Positions 27,830-36,206 of a stretch of 64,000 nucleotides of DNA are shown piece after piece. This stretch comes from JAFAGX01 sp035624215 (GTDB taxonomy: Bacteria; Acidobacteriota; Terriglobia; Terriglobales; Acidobacteriaceae), in NCBI GenBank assembly GCA_035624215.1, contig DASPRY010000058.1, positions 1 through 64,000 of the forward strand, in the 5' to 3' direction. The translations under genes and the position numbers were made by a program. The notes under the pieces are model-generated. The model was not told the origin of the DNA. It worked only from the letters and a program-made list of their open reading frames with translations, and made no database searches. How positions within the stretch are numbered: the stretch's first letter is position 1; each line of letters begins with the position of its first letter.

Positions 27830-30800
27830 CTACCGCTGCAGGAACTGCACTTTCACCGTTTTGATCTCGTATGGATTGGTCGGAACGGCAACGGTTTTTT
27901 TCGTCACATCCAACGCCAGCGGGCTCGGCTCAGCTTCCATCAGATTCACCTCCCAGGCCCCTGTGGCTTCCTGCGGCAGCGTAAGGTGAACGGTTCCTTT
28001 ATTACCTGCCCACTCGTAATAACGAATGACGATGGAATTGTCCTCCACTGATTTCTTCACTGCCGTGATCACCACATTATTCTCAGCCACGCTGAAGAAA
28101 GACTTGGTAGCAGGCAGCGGGCCATTGTGCTGCGTGCTGGCAACCACAAGCAGCGGATAGTTCAACTCGTAACCCTGCTGAACTGTCATTGCTTCCTTCC
28201 AACTGCCACCGTGTGGATATAGCGAATAGGTGAACTCGTGCATTCCCTGATCAGCTTCCGGATCGGGGAAAGTAGGCGAACGCAAAAGCGAGAGGCGCAG
28301 CACATTATCCTTGGCGTCGTAACCGTACTTGGAATCATTCAGCAGGCTGAAACCGTGGATTACGTCGGAGAGATCGGCCCAGCGCAAAGCTGGAACTTCG
28401 AACTGCGCCTGTTCCTCGGGTGTGCGCCGGGTGGTGGGACGCTGGACACTCCCATAGGGAATTTCGAATGTGGCTTTCTCGCTGTGCGCGCTCAAAGGGA
28501 ATGCAACTTTCAACAGAATGTGCTTCTCGTGCCAATCGGCCTGCGTGTGGACGTCGATCCGCGGCACACCGGCTTGCATTGTGATGTCCTGGACGAAGCT
28601 CGAGCTTTGGAAATGATGGCGCACGCGAATAACAGCGCGGAGGGGAGTGTGCTCCCGCAATTTCACTTCATCGGCCTGTATCAGGTCCCAATGCTGTTTG
28701 ACGAAGTCGGCATCGATGTTCCATGCATCCCACTTAGCCGGTTTGTCCACAAAAGCCTGCAGCAGATTGCCGCAGGGCAGTCCATCAGGAGATACCGCCG
28801 GTGAGCCTTCACTCTGAACCGGACGTCCCAACAGTTCAGTCTGGCTGCGTTTGTCAAAAAGGCTGGTAATGCAGCCGGTTTTGGGATCGACAGTGAGGCG
28901 AACGAAGTCATTTTCCAAGGAGGTGGAAGTTGCCCTGAGTAATGGTTGTGGAGAATTCGACGCGAGCTTTACTACGGGCTCCAAGCGAACCAGCTTGTAA
29001 CCGACAGCGGGAACATCTTGGGCCAAAATTCGCATCTTCACGCGATTGGTCTGCGCATCCTTACTGACTACCTCTGAGGGTACTTGCCTTCCATCCGCAT
29101 CGACCGCCTCGATTTCGCTCACCGCAGCAGCAAACTGGGCTTCGACTTCTACTTCATCTGTTCTCGCCCACGAAAGCGGATTGAAAACCAGCACTCCCAC
29201 CCCGGGCGAATTCACTCTGGAAGCCAAATCTCGCAGTGCGCCATGAATGATGTCGCGATTCGCGCGCTCAGTTTCGGCATATTTGCTGGCGGCGTCGACA
29301 TAATTGATGTGAATTCCCGAGCCGGGCAGGATGTCATGAAATTGGTTAAATAAGATTTTCTTCCAGGAATCGTCGAAGTCCTGCTGTGGGTACGCGGCAC
29401 CGAACAGGGTCGCAATCGAGGCCAGTTTTTCCGCCTCCAGAATCAGGACCTCATTCCTGCGATTGCCCTTCTTCTCCTCAGCGTGCGTCGTCTGCACTCC
29501 GCGATGGTATTGGAAGTACAGCTCACCATCCCAGGTCGGAATCTTTAACTCACTTTCGTTCTTCTGCAGATCTGCAAAATATTGCTCCGCTGTAGAAAAT
29601 CTGATCTGCGGATAAACGAGGTCGCCCTTTTGCCAACGGAACGCGGTGTCAAGGTCTTGTCGCGTGGGTCCGCCGCCGTGATCGCCAACGCCATACAGAT
29701 ACAACATCTCCAAGGCGCCGTGCGGAGCCGATATGGTGCCTCCATCCCATTTCCAGAGCATTGGCCCATAGGTGGCCGCGTCACGCGCCATTCTTAATGG
29801 ATCGATTTGGTTCGCGTAATCGCTGGGAAAATAAGTGAGCACACGGCTTCCGTCGGGCGCTTGCCACCAGAAAAGCCGATAAGGAAATTTTGTGAACTCG
29901 GACGCCCAGAGTAATTTCTGGGTCACAAAATAATCGATGCCTGAGCGTTTGTAGATCTGCGGTAATTGCCAGTTGTAACCAAAAGAATCCGGGTTCCATC
30001 CTATATTGATGTTGATGCCAAGCTTCTGCTGAAAGTAGCGTTTGCCGTAAAGAATTTGCCGAACCAGCGACTCACCATCCGGCATGTTCAGGTCAGGCTC
30101 AACCCACATACCTCCGATGACCTCCCATCGGCCTTCTTTTACCCGCTGTTGAATCTCCCGAAACATGGCCGGATATTTCTCTTCAATCCACGTGTAAGCC
30201 TGCGCTGCGCTCGCCGTAAATTTGAATCCGGGATATTCGTGCATTAACTCGAGAGCTGTACCGAACGTATCGCGAACGACCTCGACGGTTTCAGTCCATG
30301 GCCAGAGCCAGGCCATGTCAATGTGGCTATTGCCCACCGCTTCTATCGCGAACTGTTGCACATATGGGCGAAGCACTTCCAGCTTACTTTGCGCACTACG
30401 AAGCGAGGCATCGAAAGATTCCTGGTCTCCTTGATCCAAGGCTGCGAGGTTGATCGCTTTGACAGCGGCGTCGAGTTGCTGCAGCCGGTCGGCTTCGTCA
30501 TTTGCATAAGCGGTAATGAGAGTTTCGGCTGACAAGATCTGCAAACGCAGCAGCGCTGGGTCAGGCCGTTCCGGAGCAGGTTGTATCCGCATCTCGGCAT
30601 GCTCCAGCCGAGTCGTATCACCACCGCAGCAACCCCCGCCGCCGGAATTGATCACCCGCACCGCAAGAGCCAGCGTTTCTCCTGGTTGAGCGTCGTCGAT
30701 CAACTTTATCGGGATCTGACCATCTTCATCAGTACGAGCTACCCCCAAGCCGTTTGCGAACACGCTAATTGAGATCGCATGCTCGCTTCTGACCCGCAAA

Positions 30801-31135
30801 TCGAGGGAAATAGTTGCTCCCCGGAGTCTATACCCATTCACTTGCTCCGGTACTTCGAAGCGGTGCACCAACCAGCGCGAGCCTTTCCATTCCTGGTTAA
30901 CTTTCACCTGCTCCCAGCGGGAAAGATCGAGTGCGGGATTCTCCGCATGTGGAAGGTTGGCGTCGTGCACAGACCAAACCGGCAGCGGAATCGTGGTGAT
31001 TGAGTGCAGCCGGTCAAGAGTTGATTGGTAGGGACCGGGAGGAGGCGTTAGCGACTGCGCTAAGGCTGAGGTAGGGACGAGAAGCACCAGCGTCCAAGCC
31101 AGTCGATGACAGATTCCATTCATAGACAAAGTCAA
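27830..31135 (-). CDS. Exported GH38 alpha-mannosidase
   Basis: 1,101 residues with a Sec signal at about 5-27 (LVLLVPTSALAQS); ATG 31123 (residue 5) is an alternative start. A beta-sandwich region occupies residues about 60-190. The GH38 catalytic domain has the zinc pair His271 and Asp273 in GNSHIDMAWLWPW and the nucleophile/zinc ligand Asp383 in WNPDSFGYNWQLPQI, followed by a helical middle domain and C-terminal beta domains. It cleaves terminal alpha-mannose from glycans. An odd feature is a Gly/Cys patch (GGGGCCGGD at residues 165-173) in the N-terminal sandwich. It is first in a two-gene unit with the GH13 enzyme and probably works with the GH2 beta-mannosidase. Confidence 0.93.
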   Translation of the reverse strand: MTLSMNGICHRLAWTLVLLVPTSALAQSLTPPPGPYQSTLDRLHSITTIPLPVWSVHDANLPHAENPALDLSRWEQVKVNQEWKGSRWLVHRFEVPEQVNGYRLRGATISLDLRVRSEHAISISVFANGLGVARTDEDGQIPIKLIDDAQPGETLALAVRVINSGGGGCCGGDTTRLEHAEMRIQPAPERPDPALLRLQILSAETLITAYANDEADRLQQLDAAVKAINLAALDQGDQESFDASLRSAQSKLEVLRPYVQQFAIEAVGNSHIDMAWLWPWTETVEVVRDTFGTALELMHEYPGFKFTASAAQAYTWIEEKYPAMFREIQQRVKEGRWEVIGGMWVEPDLNMPDGESLVRQILYGKRYFQQKLGININIGWNPDSFGYNWQLPQIYKRSGIDYFVTQKLLWASEFTKFPYRLFWWQAPDGSRVLTYFPSDYANQIDPLRMARDAATYGPMLWKWDGGTISAPHGALEMLYLYGVGDHGGGPTRQDLDTAFRWQKGDLVYPQIRFSTAEQYFADLQKNESELKIPTWDGELYFQYHRGVQTTHAEEKKGNRRNEVLILEAEKLASIATLFGAAYPQQDFDDSWKKILFNQFHDILPGSGIHINYVDAASKYAETERANRDIIHGALRDLASRVNSPGVGVLVFNPLSWARTDEVEVEAQFAAAVSEIEAVDADGRQVPSEVVSKDAQTNRVKMRILAQDVPAVGYKLVRLEPVVKLASNSPQPLLRATSTSLENDFVRLTVDPKTGCITSLFDKRSQTELLGRPVQSEGSPAVSPDGLPCGNLLQAFVDKPAKWDAWNIDADFVKQHWDLIQADEVKLREHTPLRAVIRVRHHFQSSSFVQDITMQAGVPRIDVHTQADWHEKHILLKVAFPLSAHSEKATFEIPYGSVQRPTTRRTPEEQAQFEVPALRWADLSDVIHGFSLLNDSKYGYDAKDNVLRLSLLRSPTFPDPEADQGMHEFTYSLYPHGGSWKEAMTVQQGYELNYPLLVVASTQHNGPLPATKSFFSVAENNVVITAVKKSVEDNSIVIRYYEWAGNKGTVHLTLPQEATGAWEVNLMEAEPSPLALDVTKKTVAVPTNPYEIKTVKVQFLQR

Positions 31136-31297
31136 TTTACTCCTGCGTCAAAATGTGCTCGACAAATCTCGGGATTATCTTCTCAGAGTACATGGCCATC
31201 ACGCCGGTAGTTCGGGGATGCCTGAAAACTAGCTAGGATTCGGCCCTGAATGAGAGTTTGCCGGGCACGTCCCACATTTGAGAAATGGCGCGGGCCG

Positions 31298-32320
31298 TCA
31301 CGACAGCCGGTTTATTCGGGTGTGGATCTTCTCGAATTCATACGTTCCCAAGCCCCGCTGTTTGGCTATTTGCAAGTAAGGAAGAGCTGAGACCTCCAAA
31401 TTCCAATATGCCTTGGCCACGTAAGCATCGAGCGCCACCGGATCGGTTCCGGCGACCAGCGTCTTCTTAAACAGAACATCTTCGAGATTGCCCCCGGTCG
31501 GACCATTACGCAGAAGGATCCGGTAACAATCGATGACTGTTAGGGTGGGTCGCATGAAATCTGCTAGATCTACGAGACTTTCATTGATCTTTTGGTGCAA
31601 CTGATGACGCGGTCCTCCCAGGATGCCATACCAGTTCTTCATTCCCAGAGTCGTGCCGGTGAGGCTGTGATGTTTGGCGATTGGAACGTTGATGACTTTG
31701 TCGGCATTTAGGAAGGGCTCAAATACTGGCCACTCGTGGAGAATCTCGCCCTGCAGGTCCACGTCCGTGAACCTGGCGAGATCCGGCAGGATGACTTCCG
31801 CTCCTTCGCGCTGCGCCGCCTCCGCGATTCCTGATCTCTGAAAGCAACGACGCGCCTCGTTGCAGCTCACGTCAGTCACAACGACTTTCTTCGCCCCGGC
31901 GTTCCAGCACTGCCGGACAATCTCTGCGACCACCAGCGGATTGGTGTTGGCTGCCTGTTCCGGAGTGCGGTCCCAACCGATGTTGGGCTTTACAACTACG
32001 ATGTCAGCGCGCGAGATGAAGCGCCTGATGCCGCCCAGCTCTTCAATCGCCTGCCGCGCCAGCCGCTCGGGATCATCTCCTTGGATAATCGCCATCTCGG
32101 GCAGTGCAGCATCTCCAGCTACCGTATGACTGCGCTTTACGTTCATTGCCAGAACTGGCTGGGGGCGCTCGCTGCGTTCGCCGAGCCAGAGCCCAAGCCC
32201 GGCAGTTCCAGCAGCGACGCCACCTAGGCGGAGTATTTTGATCAGGGCTTCGCGCCGGTTGAGCGGTACGCTGTTATCCCTCTGAATGTCGGCGCCGCGG
32301 CGCTGGTTTTGCTTTTGCAC
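31298..32320 (-). CDS. DUF362-family protein with Tat-like signal
   Basis: 340 residues. The N-terminal NRREALIKILRLGG and the Gly/Ala-rich hydrophobic stretch after it look like a twin-arginine signal, so the protein is probably exported folded. The DUF362 core has IVVVKPNIGWDRTPEQAANT near residue 110 and later NVPIAKHHSLTGTTLGMKNW and GTDPVALDAYVAKA. DUF362 proteins are of unknown function; many carry ferredoxin domains, but no CxxCxxC cluster motif is present here. It is divergent from the spermidine-synthase-like gene, 22 bases away, and is one of two DUF362 proteins flanking the AmmeMemoRadiSam genes. Confidence 0.85.
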   Translation of the reverse strand: MQKQNQRRGADIQRDNSVPLNRREALIKILRLGGVAAGTAGLGLWLGERSERPQPVLAMNVKRSHTVAGDAALPEMAIIQGDDPERLARQAIEELGGIRRFISRADIVVVKPNIGWDRTPEQAANTNPLVVAEIVRQCWNAGAKKVVVTDVSCNEARRCFQRSGIAEAAQREGAEVILPDLARFTDVDLQGEILHEWPVFEPFLNADKVINVPIAKHHSLTGTTLGMKNWYGILGGPRHQLHQKINESLVDLADFMRPTLTVIDCYRILLRNGPTGGNLEDVLFKKTLVAGTDPVALDAYVAKAYWNLEVSALPYLQIAKQRGLGTYEFEKIHTRINRLS

Positions 32321-32342
32321 GACAACTGCATTCTAATTTTGC

Positions 32343-34667
32343 TTGATGGCGACGCCTGTGCAGTCCGTCACACCACCTTGTGTCGATCGGCCCACATCTG
32401 TCATCCGAGCGGCTTTGGGCCTGGTTGGATTCAGCGCGGTGATCGGCCAGATTGTGCTCATGCGGGAACTCATCGTCGTATTCAATGGAAATGAGATTTC
32501 GCTGGGCATCATGCTGGCCACCTGGCTGTTTTGGACTGCGGTGGGCAGCGGCATGGCCAGCCGGTCCGTGCGCAGCACAAGCGATGCTCGAACTGCGGTC
32601 GCAGCCTTCGAATGCCTGCTTGGCGCTAGCCTACCGCCAACCATCTGGATCCTCCGCGCCTCTAGAACTTTTTTTCAGCGGGTCCCAGGCGAGTTAGTCG
32701 GGCCGCTGCCGATGTTGCTCACATCCTTGGGGTGCCTGAGTGTGTTCTGCATTCTCTGCGGAGGTCTCTTCGTCGTCGCGGCGCGCATGTATCAGGAGAA
32801 GCGCGCCATCTCAGGTCGTGTCGCGACCAGTTCCGCCTACTTGCTTGAAGCTGCCGGGTCAGGGTTAGGGGGAATCCTGGCCAGCGTCGTACTGCTGCGT
32901 TTTCTTGACTCCTTCGAGATCGCGATCGTCCTCGCTCTCGTCAATCTGTGCATGGCTGCCATCTTATGCTACCGGATGCGACGCGCGCAGATTATCGCCG
33001 TGGCGCTGCTGTCATTCGCTCTTGCTATCCCGCTACTTGTATACGTTGCCCCGTCTCTGAACAGCTCTTCACGGCAGCGCTTGTGGCGGGGATTTCACGT
33101 ATTGGCATCCCGCGACTCCATTTACGGCAACCTTGCGGTGATTGGAACCGGCACCATCCGCAGCATTTACGACAACGGCGTGATCCTTGCCAGCGCGCCC
33201 GACGAAGCTGCCGCGGAAGAAGCAGTTCACTACGCTTTGTTGGAGCATCCTGCACCAGCAAATGTTCTGCTCATTGGCGGAGGGGTAAACGGCAGCATTA
33301 CCCAAGCGCTGAAGCATCCGACGCTGAAGCGCGTCGATTATGTTGAGCTCGACCCTGCACTCATTGAAGTGACCAGGCAGTTCTTTCCAACAGCGTCTCT
33401 CTCTTTTGCAGAACCTCGGGTGCACATCCACTACGCAGATGGCCGGCACTATCTCAACACCGCCGACGACACATTCGACTTGATCATCCTCGATCTTCCC
33501 GATCCGCAGACCGCGCAGTTGAATCGCTTTTACACCGCGGAGTTCTTTCATTCCGCTCTTGATCATCTCGCTCTCGGGGGAGTGCTCGCATTGCAGCTGC
33601 GCTCGTCGGAAGATTACATCAGCCCTGATTTGGCAGAATTTCTGCGTTGCATTCACCGCACCCTGCGACAGGTGTTTCCGAATGTCGCCATCATTCCAGG
33701 CGAAACCATCCATTTCTTCGCCGCCTCGCAACCCAATGTTCTGAGTGATGATCCGCAAACCCTGATCTCGCGACTACGGGAGCGGAACCTGCAGACACAG
33801 TACGTTCGGGAATATTTCATCCCATTTCGCATGATGCCCGACCGAATGGCCCAAGTGCGGGAGCTGTTACAACCTCTGCCGACCACGCCGATCAATCGCG
33901 ACTTCGAGCCAATCGCGTATTACTTCGATGTCGTGTTGTGGAGCGCCCAGTTCAAGTTCGGATATTCGAACTGGCTGCGGGAGGCAGCGCACATAGGTTT
34001 CACTCGTATCATCGAAAGTGCTCTAGTGACACTTTTATTGGCTGCGGTGCTGGTGGCATACCTGCCCATGCGAGAGACGCGCGCCCATGCATCCGTGGCA
34101 TACTGCGTCGCTGCTACCGGGTTCACCCTGATGGCTCTCCAGATTTTCCTCCTGCTCGCATTTCAGTCCGTTTACGGCTACGTCTACCACCAACTCGCCC
34201 TCCTTATCGCCACGTTTATGGCTGGCATCTCAGTCGGGAGCTGGTTGGGCATTCGCCGCGTCCGATCCAGCGATGATCCACCATTCGGCGTCATCGCCAC
34301 TATTCAGTTCATTCTCGCGGCTTCGGCGCCCGCCCTCATTTTCTTAGTCGGCTTGCTCTCGCACATTTCTGCGACGTTATTGGTTGCACAGTTTCTCTTT
34401 CCAGCGTTAGCGGGCTTAGCCGGAATGTTGGGTGGCTATCAATTTCCTATTGCTACGGAAATTTACCTTTGTGACAGCAAAGCCGGCCTCGGTGCGCTTT
34501 ATACTATCGACCTGTTGGGTGGATGCGCTGGAGCGCTTCTGTTGAGCAGTTATCTGATCCCGGTTTTTGGGTTCTGGAAAATAGCATGGCTCACTGCGGC
34601 GGTGAACCTGGCGCCGGCACTCCTGGCCGCGAGGATGGGCCAACAGTCAAAGGTGCCTCAGGCATGA
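32343..34667 (+). CDS. Membrane-embedded spermidine-synthase-like methyltransferase-fold protein
   Basis: 774 residues in three parts: an N-terminal membrane region of about six helices (residues 20-230), a soluble spermidine-synthase-like Rossmann domain (about 240-490) and a C-terminal membrane region of about six helices (560-765). The cofactor motif reads LLIGGGVNGSITQAL, where true spermidine synthases have GGGDGG. The acidic strand VDYVELDPALIEV, ADGRHYL and IILDLPDP are kept. These fused proteins are annotated as polyamine aminopropyltransferases, but the altered motif makes the substrate doubtful. ATG 32346 (the second residue) may be the start. Its 3' end overlaps the convergent Memo-AMMECR1 gene by 77 bases. 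Confidence 0.85.
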   Translation: MMATPVQSVTPPCVDRPTSVIRAALGLVGFSAVIGQIVLMRELIVVFNGNEISLGIMLATWLFWTAVGSGMASRSVRSTSDARTAVAAFECLLGASLPPTIWILRASRTFFQRVPGELVGPLPMLLTSLGCLSVFCILCGGLFVVAARMYQEKRAISGRVATSSAYLLEAAGSGLGGILASVVLLRFLDSFEIAIVLALVNLCMAAILCYRMRRAQIIAVALLSFALAIPLLVYVAPSLNSSSRQRLWRGFHVLASRDSIYGNLAVIGTGTIRSIYDNGVILASAPDEAAAEEAVHYALLEHPAPANVLLIGGGVNGSITQALKHPTLKRVDYVELDPALIEVTRQFFPTASLSFAEPRVHIHYADGRHYLNTADDTFDLIILDLPDPQTAQLNRFYTAEFFHSALDHLALGGVLALQLRSSEDYISPDLAEFLRCIHRTLRQVFPNVAIIPGETIHFFAASQPNVLSDDPQTLISRLRERNLQTQYVREYFIPFRMMPDRMAQVRELLQPLPTTPINRDFEPIAYYFDVVLWSAQFKFGYSNWLREAAHIGFTRIIESALVTLLLAAVLVAYLPMRETRAHASVAYCVAATGFTLMALQIFLLLAFQSVYGYVYHQLALLIATFMAGISVGSWLGIRRVRSSDDPPFGVIATIQFILAASAPALIFLVGLLSHISATLLVAQFLFPALAGLAGMLGGYQFPIATEIYLCDSKAGLGALYTIDLLGGCAGALLLSSYLIPVFGFWKIAWLTAAVNLAPALLAARMGQQSKVPQA

Positions 34668-36186
34668 GCGCCTCAGGCTTTGCCTCTCCAAACACCACCG
34701 CCGAGAACATAAAAATATCTGTATTCTCATCCTTCCAGCAATCTGCGGACATGTCCGCTTTCGCACAGGTTTCTTCGAGAAACTTCTGACGATCCCACCT
34801 TGCTTCCACCGGAACCTGCGGGAGAAGAAGCCCTTGGTAAGTTCCGTTTTTCATGAGCAGACCGTGTTGCCCGACTTTGATCTCTCGAATATCAATCACC
34901 CGCCGTAACGGCGAGAGCACTGAGATTTCATATTCTAGCTGCGGTAGCTCCGAGGCTGACACCGGCCGAAAGCGTGGATCGCGCAGAGCGGCAAGGGTGG
35001 CTGTATCTCGCACAATCATGTAGAGAGGTTTAACTGCAGTGGTGTAGCCAATGCATCCCCGCAGTTCTCCCGATTCTTTCAAGGTCACGAATGCGCCGCG
35101 CTCCTGATTCAAGGATTCATTCGAGCTTGGGGATGGTTCGTATGCTTTTCCCAGCCGTACTGCATATTCGACTGATTTACGCGCGAGAGAGAGTAGTTCG
35201 CTTTTTTCACGAGCACTCAGAGAAAACGGCTGCTGCACAGCCTCCCGGCCTTGAGCTTTTACTAGCGCAACTGCACTGTATCCAACCACACGAGAGTGAT
35301 CCCCCGTGACATCGCCGGAATTGGCATACTTGAGCACAAGCGCCTGGTTCGCTCCCATGCGCTCTGCTGCGATCATCGCCGCGACAATGGGCGCACCGCC
35401 ACAAGCTTCCCAGACGCGCATCTCGAAGTTCTGTGACATGCTGAAATAGTCCCAAGCCTGCAATGCGTTCAGGGTTTTGTGATCAATCTTTACTGCTTCG
35501 TCGTAGGGGTGATAGTGCGACAAATCAGAACTGGCCAGAATCAGAGTGTCGCTGCCCTGGATCATCTTCGCCAGGGCCACTCCCAGAGCGCGGCTGCTTT
35601 CATAGCTCTGGTCTCCCATGACGACGGGCACGAGTTGGAAATCTCCCAGCACGCGCTGCAGCCACGGCAATTCCACTTCAAGTGCATGTTCGGCGCCTTT
35701 TGGCGTGGGAACATGCCCCTGACTGGAGAGCCGGATGGTTGGGCTCATGTTAACCAGTTGCTTTGCGAATGCCTTGTCTATTTGAACTGTTCCGAGTGGT
35801 GTCACGTAGGCATCGCCATCGAAGACCGAGGTGAAGTCAAATGCTTCGTAATGCGAAGGTGCAATGACGACGACGCGCGAAAACTTTCGTCCCTTCAATG
35901 CGGCATAGGTGTAAGCAGCTACTGGGCCGGAGTACTGATAACCTGCATGCGGCGCAACGACGGCGACAATCGGGTCAGTGATCGGCGGAGGGGACGCATG
36001 CCTCAGCATGTCATCGATCATCGCTCCCAATACCATTGGGTCCGCGGGATAGAAGCTGCCTGCGACTCCTGGTTGCCGCACGTTCGGGGGAGTGACGGCG
36101 AGAGAATTTTGTAGCGTTATGATCGCGGAGATCGCAATCAACCAACACGTTATTCGAGATTTTGCAGAGCGCACCTTGTCTCTCAT
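34591..36186 (-). CDS. amrB: Fused Memo-AMMECR1 protein (AmmeMemoRadiSam proteins B and A), exported
   Basis: 531 residues from ATG 36186, where GAGGAGG lies four bases upstream; the longer frame to 36327 would overlap the radical SAM gene. Residues about 12-32 are a hydrophobic signal (ITCWLIAISAIITLQNSLA). A Memo-like domain (about 35-310) begins RQPGVAGSFYPADP and has VVAPHAGYQYSGPVAA and IAPSHYEAFD, including the His residues that form the metal site in MEMO1-type proteins. An AMMECR1 domain follows (about 345-525) with the family hallmark ELRGCIGYT and AALRDPRFRPV. Usually A and B are separate genes; here they are one exported polypeptide. Function unknown; it acts with the radical SAM gene 20 bases upstream. 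Confidence 0.9.
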   Translation of the reverse strand: MRDKVRSAKSRITCWLIAISAIITLQNSLAVTPPNVRQPGVAGSFYPADPMVLGAMIDDMLRHASPPPITDPIVAVVAPHAGYQYSGPVAAYTYAALKGRKFSRVVVIAPSHYEAFDFTSVFDGDAYVTPLGTVQIDKAFAKQLVNMSPTIRLSSQGHVPTPKGAEHALEVELPWLQRVLGDFQLVPVVMGDQSYESSRALGVALAKMIQGSDTLILASSDLSHYHPYDEAVKIDHKTLNALQAWDYFSMSQNFEMRVWEACGGAPIVAAMIAAERMGANQALVLKYANSGDVTGDHSRVVGYSAVALVKAQGREAVQQPFSLSAREKSELLSLARKSVEYAVRLGKAYEPSPSSNESLNQERGAFVTLKESGELRGCIGYTTAVKPLYMIVRDTATLAALRDPRFRPVSASELPQLEYEISVLSPLRRVIDIREIKVGQHGLLMKNGTYQGLLLPQVPVEARWDRQKFLEETCAKADMSADCWKDENTDIFMFSAVVFGEAKPEALMPEAPLTVGPSSRPGVPAPGSPPQ

Positions 36187-36206
36187 GGCCACCTCCTCTT
36201 GCACCC

